From Nitrosopolaris sp035691865 (GTDB lineage Archaea; Thermoproteota; Nitrososphaeria; Nitrososphaerales; Nitrososphaeraceae): 5,220 nt of DNA. The DNA lies in assembly GCA_035691865.1 (NCBI GenBank), contig DASSIM010000035.1, positions 1 through 5,220 of the forward strand, written 5' to 3'. A program made the translations under genes and the position numbers. Positions 1 to 5,198 of the stretch are shown piece by piece (the stretch's first letter is position 1; every line of letters starts with the position of its first letter). The notes under the pieces are model-generated. The model made no database searches, was not told the DNA's origin, and saw nothing but the letters and a program-made list of their open reading frames with translations.

Positions 1-314
1 AACCATTCATCAAGCGTTTTCACGCAGCTCCAATGACTGGCTACGACCGATAAGTCATGAATTATTAAGCCTCTGATTTGGATTCTATCAGATTCAAAGA
101 ACTTTGGCAATCCAAATTCGTCAGTGTCTTCAAAACTCGGCACACCATAGTTTCCGATTAGTGGATAGGTTAAACACAATATCTGACCGCGATATGAAGG
201 ATCTGTAAGTGTTTCCGTGTACCCAACCATGCCCGTGTTAAAAACGACTTCGCCAGCAATATCACCAGAATACCCGAAACCAGTTCCGTTGAATATGCTG
301 CCGTCCTCTAACAT
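1..314 (-). CDS. carA: Carbamoyl-phosphate synthase small subunit, N-terminal part (runs off left edge)
   Basis: CarA is the glutaminase subunit that feeds ammonia to CarB for carbamoyl phosphate, the precursor of pyrimidines and arginine, in the cytoplasm. About 104 codons are visible, all from the N-terminal CPSase small-chain domain. The protein opens MLEDGSIFNGTGFGY, followed by the family signature NTGMVGYTETLTDPSY at residues 26-41 and YPLIGNYG at 50-57. The C-terminal class I glutamine amidotransferase domain with its catalytic Cys/His lies beyond the edge, so activity cannot be judged. ATG at 314-312 is the first usual start after an in-frame TAA at 371-369. The intervening 18 codons contain no ATG, GTG or TTG, only an ATT. 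A weak AAGG lies 7 bases before the ATG. A TATA-like element at 390-404 would give a leader of roughly 50 bases. Family assignment is secure; the exact start is less so, because homologues often have a few residues before this point. Confidence 0.95.
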   Translation of the reverse strand, partial: MLEDGSIFNGTGFGYSGDIAGEVVFNTGMVGYTETLTDPSYRGQILCLTYPLIGNYGVPSFEDTDEFGLPKFFESDRIQIRGLIIHDLSVVASHWSCVKTLDEW

Positions 315-368
315 GAGCTTGCCTTGGTCTCCGAAGTACGACCGACGAAGTGTTGGAATTTTTGATCC

Positions 369-497
369 TTAGGAACTCTTCGGGACTACAAATTTAAGTT
401 TTGCTCTTGATTCATATTTTGTTTTGATTGCGGCCCATTTTTCGCAACATGTATCCGCTATGTCATATCGTAGAAACTGTCTTGCGTTAGTAGACAA
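369..497 (-). CDS. Possible small protein upstream of carA (hypothetical)
   Basis: An open frame of 55 codons (536 down to the TAA at 371-369) precedes carA in the same reading frame. It has no ATG or GTG; the only usual start is TTG at 497-495, giving 42 residues ending KLKFVVPKSS. The translation looks protein-like (RYDIADTCCEKWAAIKTKY, two adjacent Cys, Lys/Arg-rich C-terminus), but I recognise no family. No convincing ribosome binding site precedes the TTG, and a TATA-like element for carA lies inside its 3' end. It could be a small gene, a decayed gene tail, a leader peptide for carA, or chance: an open frame this short is not rare. The stop codon lies 54 bases upstream of the carA ATG. 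Confidence 0.3.
   Translation of the reverse strand: MSTNARQFLRYDIADTCCEKWAAIKTKYESRAKLKFVVPKSS
390..404 (-). promoter_or_regulatory. Putative archaeal BRE/TATA promoter for carA
   Basis: Read on the minus strand this is GCAAAACTTAAATTT. It differs by one base from the element upstream of the DHH gene (3698-3684) and shares its first nine bases, bar one, with that of rps25e. An archaeal start point about 26 bases past the TATA centre would fall near 368, so carA would carry a leader of about 50 bases instead of being leaderless like its neighbours. This is inferred from sequence and spacing only. Confidence 0.5.
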
Positions 498-578
498 AGT
501 CGATTCGATGACATCCCCATTCAGATCTTTGCCTACCTAGTAGTCAGGACGGGTTTGGTGGAGCTTCAATCATTAACT

Positions 579-590
579 AAATATATACTA
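579..590 (+). promoter_or_regulatory. Putative TATA box for the cupredoxin gene (near-palindromic)
   Basis: AAATATATACTA is centred about 26 bases before the ATG at 610, which predicts a leaderless or almost leaderless transcript. No Shine-Dalgarno sequence is visible in front of the ATG. The run is nearly palindromic and so could also fire leftward (start near 557), which would put the small ORF and carA on one long minus-strand transcript. The rightward role is the better supported. Confidence 0.6.
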
Positions 591-609
591 GCTTGATTTA
601 CCCAATTGG

Positions 610-1122
610 ATGCCAAAAAAAGGTAGGCGGCAACAAAACGTCAAAAATAGTAAGTTTACATTTTCCAAATATAAATACGCTATAATCATTTTCGGGGGTA
701 TCGCAGTAATTGTCGCAATAGCTGGCTATTTTGGAATACATTCGTTGATTCCTGTGAATGGTAATACTCCGGCTTTTGCACCCCCTATAAATACATTTAT
801 GAAAGCAAGTCATTCTCCTCAAACGGGCTGGCTGTTCACCAGCCAATCTACCGCGGCTTCACGAAGTAATGGGATGGGAGCAGGGTTTAACAGCCCAACG
901 ATTTTCTTAAAATATGGTGCGCTTGATTCGATCCATTTAATCAATGAGGATGCCGATACACGCTCACTCCATAACCTGAACATAGATGCATTTAATGTAC
1001 ATACTAGAAGCTTGGGCTATTTCGAAAGTCAATCCCTCACATTCATTGCAAATAAAATTGGCACATTTGTTTACTACTGCAATATACATCCAGAGATGAG
1101 AGGCCTAATAAAAGTCGAGTAA
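610..1122 (+). CDS. Membrane-anchored amicyanin/plastocyanin-like cupredoxin
   Basis: This is a 170-residue blue-copper-type protein, likely an electron carrier on the outer face of the cytoplasmic membrane. The N-terminus is basic (PKKGRRQ), followed by one hydrophobic segment at about residues 23-43 (AIIIFGGIAVIVAIAGYFGI) and no Cys lipobox. This predicts a retained N-terminal anchor with the copper domain outside. A low-complexity linker (about 44-95) leads to the cupredoxin domain. The predicted type 1 copper ligands are His121 in SLHNLNI and Cys157, His160 and Met163 in YYCNIHPEMRG. The C-X2-H-X2-M spacing and the MRG ending match amicyanin more than plastocyanin (C-X2-H-X4-M) or azurin (C-X4-H-X4-M). 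Thaumarchaeota encode many such proteins, thought to carry electrons in copper-based ammonia oxidation and respiration. The specific partner is unknown. The gene stands alone, convergent with rpoK. The start fits a TATA box 26 bases upstream. Confidence 0.9.
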   Translation: MPKKGRRQQNVKNSKFTFSKYKYAIIIFGGIAVIVAIAGYFGIHSLIPVNGNTPAFAPPINTFMKASHSPQTGWLFTSQSTAASRSNGMGAGFNSPTIFLKYGALDSIHLINEDADTRSLHNLNIDAFNVHTRSLGYFESQSLTFIANKIGTFVYYCNIHPEMRGLIKVE

Positions 1123-1182
1123 CGATCAATTTTACCTCGAATACCAGAATTCAGTGATGTAACTCTATCATATTTAGACATT

Positions 1183-1692
1183 TCAATTCAACCAATCTAT
1201 CGGGATATCCTGGTATACACCGTTAGGAAGAACGCGTCGAATAGATATGGGCAATGCTTTGGCATACAATTCCGCTGTTGCTAGAGAGATTGAATCCCTT
1301 ATCTCTGGGGGTACTCTTATAAATGCCGGTGCTCCCAAAGAAAGTTGTAAAGACCTGGCACCTGTGATCCTTGCTTTTTCAAACCTCGTAAGACGCGCTG
1401 GCCCGATTAACACCTGATTGCCATTAGAAACTATCTCCTTGAGTTCGAATTCAACCTCAGTATAAGTCACAACTTCATCTTCTGGGCGGTTCGATTTCTT
1501 GACCGGGGTATTCCCTAATGATACCTGAGGTTTTTCGAGTGCAGCATCATGTGTGATAGCTGTTTTTTTCAGGGTTATGGAGGTATCTCGCCGGCCGTGG
1601 CTCTTTTTCGGAGCAGAGCCTACGTCCTTATCAATTTTACTTTTAAACTTTTTGGAAGAGGTTTTTTGACTTGAAGAATGTTTAACCACCAA
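1183..1692 (-). CDS. rpoK: DNA-directed RNA polymerase subunit K (Rpb6/omega homologue) with N-terminal extension
   Basis: RpoK is the small archaeal polymerase subunit homologous to eukaryotic Rpb6 and bacterial omega; it helps assemble and stabilise the polymerase. The conserved core is residues 101-169: LTRFEKARITGARSLQLSLG, then APAFIRV, the acidic/hydrophobic helix around DSISLATAEL, and LPISIRRVLPNGVYQDIP at the C-terminus. The family core is about 55-70 residues, so roughly 100 residues precede it here. Residues 1-70 are a Lys/Ser/Thr-rich, probably disordered tail, and 74-100 look ordered. There is no internal Met. The annotated start is TTG at 1692-1690, followed directly by GTG at 1689-1687; an in-frame TGA lies 9 bases before the TTG. 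A TATA box 26 bases upstream makes a leaderless TTG (or GTG) start likely. An internal GTG at 1470-1468 would give a 95-residue protein without the tail but has no visible promoter. The gene stands alone, away from other polymerase genes. Confidence 0.92.
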   Translation of the reverse strand: MVVKHSSSQKTSSKKFKSKIDKDVGSAPKKSHGRRDTSITLKKTAITHDAALEKPQVSLGNTPVKKSNRPEDEVVTYTEVEFELKEIVSNGNQVLIGPARLTRFEKARITGARSLQLSLGAPAFIRVPPEIRDSISLATAELYAKALPISIRRVLPNGVYQDIPIDWLN

Positions 1693-1710
1693 GAATGCTC
1701 AAAAAGATAA

Positions 1711-1732
1711 CAATTATATAATTAAATGTTGC
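1711..1732 (-). promoter_or_regulatory. Putative promoter of rpoK with palindromic TATA
   Basis: On the minus strand the region reads GCAACATTTAATTATATAAT, with ATTATATAAT a perfect palindrome at 1713-1722. The TATA centre is about 26 bases from the TTG of rpoK. The leading GC is 40 bases from it, the same distance seen at the DHH gene. Because the core is palindromic it could also drive rightward transcription toward the cyclophilin-like gene, starting near 1745. Confidence 0.6.
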
Positions 1733-1757
1733 GAAATCTTCAATGTCCAGGCTATTA

Positions 1758-1810
1758 ATGGTGCCCATTTGTGGCAGCTTTGGTCAAAGGTGAAATAGGT
1801 TCAGCACCGT
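1758..1810 (+). other. Leader region of the cyclophilin-like gene: short uORF and possible stem
   Basis: No clear TATA box sits 26-30 bases before the ATG at 1830; the nearest candidate, GAAATAGG at 1792-1799, is weak. If transcription starts further upstream, the leader would contain ATG GTG CCC at 1758 opening an 11-codon frame that ends with TGA at 1791-1793. It would also contain a 7-pair stem (one G-U) between 1758-1764 and 1804-1810, enclosing CTTT/AAAG at 1778-1781/1786-1789. An AAGGA at 1814-1818 is a poor ribosome binding site, 11 bases from the start. The structure may be chance. Confidence 0.2.
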
Positions 1811-1829
1811 TTCAAGGATACCTCTTATT

Positions 1830-2177
1830 ATGGAGATATCAAATAAAGGAGTTGTCGATTGCGAAATTATTCGCCATCTTTCCCCAATCACTACTAAAAT
1901 CATTTTAAAAGGTTTGCCGCTGAAGGACAGGATTCATAAGCTAGGGGAAAATTTAGTATATATAGAAACCGGGTTAACGATAGGAGCAGAGAAACAACGA
2001 TCTCGATTTAAACGCGGCGAGATGGCCTACCTAACGTCCAACGGTGCAATATGTATTTTCGTTAAAGATTCTGTACCAATATCCGCTATGAATCCGATAG
2101 GGGTAGTTAAATCCAACCTGCATTTAGCAGAATCGTCGCAAACAGGAGACATAATGATTCTGCGGCTTACCAGCTAA
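1830..2177 (+). CDS. Cyclophilin-like fold protein (Cyclophil_like/DUF369 family)
   Basis: This 115-residue protein resembles the small archaeal and bacterial family with a cyclophilin-type beta-barrel fold (Pfam Cyclophil_like, formerly DUF369). The match is in the second half: FKRGEMAYLTSNGAICIFV (residues 60-78), a Pro-containing loop, NPIGVVKSNL (88-97), and TGDIMILRL at the C-terminus. These correspond to the family pattern of an RG-x-x-x-Y strand, an A-x-C-I-F strand, a G-x-V strand and a final G-D strand. Full-length family members are about 115-130 residues, so this one looks complete. It lacks the catalytic residues of true peptidyl-prolyl isomerases as far as I can tell, and the family's function is not established. 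No signal peptide or membrane segment is present. The start is the only usual one after an in-frame TGA at 1791-1793. It is convergent with rps25e, and the stop codons overlap. Confidence 0.75.
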   Translation: MEISNKGVVDCEIIRHLSPITTKIILKGLPLKDRIHKLGENLVYIETGLTIGAEKQRSRFKRGEMAYLTSNGAICIFVKDSVPISAMNPIGVVKSNLHLAESSQTGDIMILRLTS

Positions 2178-2506
2178 ATCTCTTCAATCAGTTGGTACAC
2201 TCTATGGCCGCTATAACCACCAGCACTTTTAACTATGCCTTTTGCTTCCAGTGACTTGATATATGCGTTAGCTACAGAAATTTTGACGCCCACAGCTCTT
2301 GCTATACCCTGAATTGTAATAGCTTTCATGCTCTGTATTGCTCTCCTGCCTTGTGAATCCTCCACCAAAACTGATAGCTTCTGTTTTTGTTGGACTTTTC
2401 CTGAAGACTTCTTTGTCTCTTCCTTCTTTACAGGTTTACCCCCGTCATGACCAGAAGATGAAGACGCTTTTTCAGATCCTAACGGTTTTTTCTTACTGCC
2501 AGCCAT
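2174..2506 (-). CDS. rps25e: 30S ribosomal protein S25e
   Basis: S25e is a small-subunit ribosomal protein near the head of the 30S particle, present in eukaryotes and the Crenarchaeota/Thaumarchaeota side of the Archaea. With the start at ATG 2506-2504 (MAGSKKKPLG) the protein has 110 residues. It has a Lys/Ser/Gly-rich tail (1-45) typical of the family, then a winged-helix domain (about 46-110) with TIQGIARAVGVKISVANAYI, a recognition helix ending KSLEAKGIVK, and the closing strand HRVYQLIEEI. An in-frame ATG at 2530-2528 would add eight hydrophobic residues, but it lies on the TATA box (TTATAAA, 2531-2537), so it cannot be in a transcript from that promoter. The downstream ATG is about 28 bases from the TATA centre, which fits leaderless expression. 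The stop TAG (2176-2174) overlaps the stop of the convergent cyclophilin-like gene. Confidence 0.93.
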   Translation of the reverse strand: MAGSKKKPLGSEKASSSSGHDGGKPVKKEETKKSSGKVQQKQKLSVLVEDSQGRRAIQSMKAITIQGIARAVGVKISVANAYIKSLEAKGIVKSAGGYSGHRVYQLIEEI

Positions 2507-2530
2507 ACTAACTGTAAAGATTAGTAGCAT

Positions 2531-2544
2531 TTTATAAGTTGTGC
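2531..2544 (-). promoter_or_regulatory. Putative BRE/TATA promoter of rps25e
   Basis: The minus strand reads GCACAACTTATAAA. The first ten bases are identical to those of the DHH gene element at 3698-3684. The leading GC is 38 bases from the ATG at 2506. This promoter decides the S25e start, since the upstream in-frame ATG lies at its edge. Confidence 0.65.
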
Positions 2545-2665
2545 TCCAGTTTAGATATCGTCCATTCCCTTGGCCAAATTTTTCGGATGATAAAGGTGGC
2601 TAGTTTTAGGTTAGAAGCACTCTTAATCCTTTATAATAATGCATAGAGATTTAACGTCTTTTCTA

Positions 2666-3658
2666 TTACTGAACAACACGTCGATTCAAAAGATATATGA
2701 AACGATCCAGTTTTTCTCTTGGGATCACCGCCCCGCATGCTTTTTCGTGTCCTCCACCACTTCCACCTATTTCAGAACTAATCTGATTTACCACCCTCCC
2801 TAGATGCACTCTACAGGTTTTATTGCCACGTATAGAAAAAATATAGGAACCAACCTCCTCTTTTAACTTATAGACCATTGCAACTGGCCTTTCTGAGATA
2901 CCCAAAACGAAGTTGACGATCATACTCGCAGATAGGGCCGAATTATTCTGCGCGTACGCAAGGTTGTCTGATTTTGTTATAGCCCCCTCTATTTTCTTAA
3001 TAGCATCAGAAACCTTTCTCGCGTATCTTTCTGCTATGGAGAAACCACCTTCCACATCATGAGGAAATTTCATACCTGATAGGAAATTGACAAGCTCGAT
3101 CAGAAATTCGTCGTCATGCTGTTTCGCGGATATCATATATGAAAGCACAGTAGATTCCAGCATTAGAAATTGCCTATCATATCGCGATACGATGGCAGAG
3201 GCGACAGGCTTGTTGTCCATATAGTCGGTCAATGAGCTGGCAGCGGCAAAAAAAGCCGCATGTGGCTTTAATTTCTTCTTGAATTTATTGTATATTTGTA
3301 CACTGCTGCATTCATGAACTGAGTGAATCAGCAATACTCCTATTTTTTTAATCGCGGTAATTGTGTCTCGATTTAGATCATGGTGATCGATATATATGAC
3401 CTTGGCGCCATTTGAGACAATTTTTCCGACTTTATCGATAAATTCCCCCTCATTTTTTTTACTCAAGCCCAAATCGCTAACAAAAATTCGATCAAGTTTG
3501 GGTAGAAAGTCAGTAGCAGCCAGCTTATCGAGTGTGGAGATAATATTAGGATAATCGACTAATATGATAGTTTTAGCGTCAAACGCAGCCTTTATCAAAA
3601 CAGCAGACAATATACCATCTACGTCCTCTTTATGTGAAAGGCACGCTGTGGTAGACAT
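2666..3658 (-). CDS. DHH/DHHA1 family phosphoesterase (NrnA/RecJ-like)
   Basis: This 330-residue cytoplasmic protein carries the metal-binding motifs of the DHH phosphoesterase superfamily: HKEDVDG (His9, Asp12, Asp14), Asp62 in FVSDLGL, IDHHD (Asp91, His92, His93) and Asp145 in SSLTDYMD. The C-terminal DHHA1 domain, which binds substrate, has GGSGGGHEKACG at 298-309. All expected acidic/His ligands are present, so it should be an active Mn-dependent enzyme. Its length and DHH-DHHA1 layout match the short archaeal and bacterial members that degrade oligoribonucleotides or nucleotides such as pAp or cyclic dinucleotide products (NrnA-like). Archaeal RecJ/GAN exonucleases are longer. The exact substrate cannot be told from sequence. 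ATG at 3658 is supported by a promoter element giving a start point only about 4 bases upstream. The 159-base gap to rps25e contains that gene's own promoter. Confidence 0.9.
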   Translation of the reverse strand: MSTTACLSHKEDVDGILSAVLIKAAFDAKTIILVDYPNIISTLDKLAATDFLPKLDRIFVSDLGLSKKNEGEFIDKVGKIVSNGAKVIYIDHHDLNRDTITAIKKIGVLLIHSVHECSSVQIYNKFKKKLKPHAAFFAAASSLTDYMDNKPVASAIVSRYDRQFLMLESTVLSYMISAKQHDDEFLIELVNFLSGMKFPHDVEGGFSIAERYARKVSDAIKKIEGAITKSDNLAYAQNNSALSASMIVNFVLGISERPVAMVYKLKEEVGSYIFSIRGNKTCRVHLGRVVNQISSEIGGSGGGHEKACGAVIPREKLDRFIYLLNRRVVQ

Positions 3659-3683
3659 CTTTTGGTTTCATACAAAAACGCCT

Positions 3684-3698
3684 AAATTTAAGTTGTGC
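3684..3698 (-). promoter_or_regulatory. Putative BRE/TATA promoter of the DHH phosphoesterase gene
   Basis: The minus strand reads GCACAACTTAAATTT. The TATA centre is about 30 bases from the ATG at 3658, predicting a leader of about 4 bases. It matches the carA element at 14 of 15 positions and shares its first ten bases with that of rps25e. Confidence 0.6.
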
Positions 3699-3814
3699 GT
3701 ACGTAAGCGTGTAGATACTACCGAACTAATAGCTTTACTGCTTATTGACCGCCTCTTTGCAACTAATCTGAAGATCTGCATTCCTAGGACATCAAATTAG
3801 AACGGTAGACTTCA

Positions 3815-3836
3815 ATTTAAAGAAAATAAGAATGAA
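3815..3836 (-). terminator. Possible U-rich transcription terminator after tfb
   Basis: On the minus strand, 14-35 bases past the tfb stop, the sequence is pyrimidine- and T-rich (ATTCATTCTTATTTTCTTT). Archaeal polymerase terminates at such T tracts without needing a hairpin. No stem is visible. The remaining gap (3699-3814) holds nothing I can name. Confidence 0.35.
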
Positions 3837-3849
3837 TCTCTGTACTTCG

Positions 3850-4941
3850 TTAGCGACCAGTCTTTGCTAATAACGGTTTAACTTTTATTGTTAACTTAAA
3901 ACTTGTCAGAATATCCTTACATCTGTTGCGTATGGTAACTTCAGTCACCCCGGCCAAGCTTGATAAATCTATCTGTAGAAGATTCACGCCCAGGAGTATT
4001 GCAGCTAGATAAATATATGCTCCTGCCAACCCGTTTGGGGATTTGCCATCAGCAAGAATGTGATTGTTGGACTTGTGAGCTATTTCAATCGCTAGTCTCT
4101 CTACCTTGGCTTCGATTCTTGCCATGTTTGCGAGTTTGGCTATGTAATGATCAATTGTAAGAGTTACCGGGATTGGGAGTGACGCTACCGTGGTTGTTGC
4201 AGCTGCCGAAATCAATACTGATTCGGAGGCTACAACAGATTCTGCGAGAGCGGTGAAATTAGTAGATGACGAATTAGATAGCTGAGTCGGATGTTCTGTA
4301 AAGACGCCCATTTCCATACCCATCATCCTATAGTATTTAGAAGCTAGTTTTAGGCTAGACCTATCCTTCTGAGTAATGCCAGTTGCTTCCACTATTTCTT
4401 CTAACGACCTTACTACAGAGCATCTTTTACACGCTAAATAAATTGTTGCTGCCGCCATGGAATTGATAGACTTTCCTTTTGCACCACTCTTGCTTTCAAA
4501 ATTTCGATAGATCATCGCAGCTGTTTCCACCAAAATCTTCGGAAAACACATCGCTGAGCAAGCTTCGTTAATCCTTGATAAGACGTTTGAGAGTCTTCTC
4601 TGCTTGGGTGAGGCCACTCTTATCCTCGAATGCCATTTCCTCATGTTATTCATCTGCTCTGCCATTTGGCAGTCAATTGATTTGCCGCTGTAATCCTTAG
4701 AACCAAAACCAATCTCGGTTCTTAAACCGTAATCGTGTAATGAAAGGCTTGTGTATCCGCTAGCACGAGAATTCTTCGACCTTTCTTCAAAGTCAGAGGA
4801 ATTGCTTTCAGGTCCATAATCGTCGACCTGATCCATCACTACACAACCACATTTTTTGCAAATATATTCACCTATGCTGTAATCATGAATGAGCCCAGAT
4901 TCGCATTCAGGACACTGCGTATAATATTCTGTTGAATTCAA
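3850..4941 (-). CDS. tfb: Transcription initiation factor B (TFIIB homologue) with inter-repeat insert
   Basis: TFB bridges TBP at the TATA box and RNA polymerase, setting the start site. This 363-residue protein has an N-terminal zinc ribbon (Cys10, Cys13, Cys28, Cys31: CPEC and CKKC). A B-reader/linker region follows (about 40-109), with SLHDYGLRTEIG at 67-78 and MRKWHSRIRV at 100-109. Cyclin repeat 1 is at about 111-208 (KGKSINSMAAATIYLACKR) and repeat 2 at about 258-353 (GLAGAYIYLAAILLGVN, then the helix-turn-helix LAGVTEVTIRNRCKDI). Two oddities stand out. The usual GPEW of the reader is GPES here, and about 40 Ser/Thr/Ala-rich residues (215-257) separate the repeats where most TFBs have a short link. 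It is therefore probably a divergent paralogue, which is common in Thaumarchaeota. The start is TTG at 4941-4939, the only usual start between an in-frame TGA (4961-4959) and Cys10. The 191-base gap to the DHH gene argues for separate transcription. Confidence 0.93.
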   Translation of the reverse strand: MNSTEYYTQCPECESGLIHDYSIGEYICKKCGCVVMDQVDDYGPESNSSDFEERSKNSRASGYTSLSLHDYGLRTEIGFGSKDYSGKSIDCQMAEQMNNMRKWHSRIRVASPKQRRLSNVLSRINEACSAMCFPKILVETAAMIYRNFESKSGAKGKSINSMAAATIYLACKRCSVVRSLEEIVEATGITQKDRSSLKLASKYYRMMGMEMGVFTEHPTQLSNSSSTNFTALAESVVASESVLISAAATTTVASLPIPVTLTIDHYIAKLANMARIEAKVERLAIEIAHKSNNHILADGKSPNGLAGAYIYLAAILLGVNLLQIDLSSLAGVTEVTIRNRCKDILTSFKLTIKVKPLLAKTGR

Positions 4942-4950
4942 ATATATATC
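4942..4950 (-). promoter_or_regulatory. TATA-like run abutting the tfb start codon
   Basis: GATATATAT lies directly before the TTG of tfb. As a promoter it would start transcription near 4920, inside the tfb coding region and past its start codon. It is therefore either fortuitous or a site with another role. A weaker candidate for tfb itself is TCATATCGA near 4973-4981 on the minus strand, giving a leader of about 10 bases. Confidence 0.25.
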
Positions 4951-5158
4951 ACCGTGTCATTGTATTAGGTATCGATATGATTCGCATTCCTGTCCTTATG
5001 ATCGTAAAGTTTGACCTGTCTAGTAATCTATTATGCAAATTCAAACCCATTCTGTTGACAATCTTACTCATATCTCCTAAATTATTGAATATTTTTCGGT
5101 TGCCTAGTCTACAAAAAATAAGCTTTGTTAGTTGAGGCATATAATTCTGGATCAACAC
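4949..5158 (-). CDS. Possible small basic protein upstream of tfb (hypothetical)
   Basis: An open frame of 69 codons runs from GTG at 5158 to a TGA whose last base lies 7 bases before the tfb TTG. Later starts are ATG at 5140 (63 residues) and ATG at 5071 (40 residues, preceded by TTAGGAGAT). The product is Arg/Asn-rich without Asp/Glu clusters, for example KIVNRMGLNLHNRLLDRSN and TIIRTGMRIISIPN; I recognise no domain. A TATA-like TAAATAAATAG at 5187-5197 would start transcription near 5166, a few bases before the GTG. Tight spacing to tfb would suit a two-gene operon. In many archaea a small RNA-protein gene (gar1) is near a TFIIB gene, but the Gar1 hallmark (GPV followed by PY) is absent here, so I do not assign it. 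The opposite strand is also open and the frame may be spurious. Confidence 0.3.
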   Translation of the reverse strand: MLIQNYMPQLTKLIFCRLGNRKIFNNLGDMSKIVNRMGLNLHNRLLDRSNFTIIRTGMRIISIPNTMTR

Positions 5159-5186
5159 ACCCGTTCAGGAGTAGGAGAAGATTATT

Positions 5187-5198
5187 CTATTTATTTAG
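5187..5198 (-). promoter_or_regulatory. TATA-like element upstream of the tfb-proximal small ORF
   Basis: The minus strand reads CTAAATAAATAG. An archaeal start about 26 bases from its centre falls near 5166, 8 bases before the GTG of the possible small ORF. If real, it could supply a transcript carrying both that ORF and tfb. AT-rich runs are common here, so support is weak. Confidence 0.3.

Noticed and set aside
598..846. 82-codon open frame on the minus strand
   Set aside because: It lies antisense to the N-terminal half of the cupredoxin gene, whose frame shows a membrane anchor and clear copper motifs; the antisense translation resembles nothing.
1151..1200. GTGATGT on the plus strand, resembling a C box of a C/D guide RNA
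   Set aside because: No CTGA D box at suitable spacing, no paired C'/D' boxes, and no TATA upstream.
2545..2665. Gap between rps25e and the DHH gene checked for a small RNA or tRNA (ATTATAAAG on the minus strand at 2629-2637 looks TATA-like)
   Set aside because: No cloverleaf, no GTTCRA T-loop signature and no box C/D pair; only the rps25e promoter can be supported.
3564..3800. 78-codon open frame on the plus strand
   Set aside because: It overlaps the start of the DHH gene antisense and covers that gene's promoter; no domain or promoter of its own.
3960..4160. 66-codon open frame on the plus strand
   Set aside because: Antisense to the second cyclin repeat of tfb; a shadow of a well-supported gene.
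4932..5135. 67-codon hydrophobic open frame on the plus strand upstream of tfb
   Set aside because: Hydrophobic runs such as ILLTILLIS look membrane-like, but the TTG start overlaps the tfb start antisense, no promoter is visible, and the pattern is what AT-rich antisense DNA gives.
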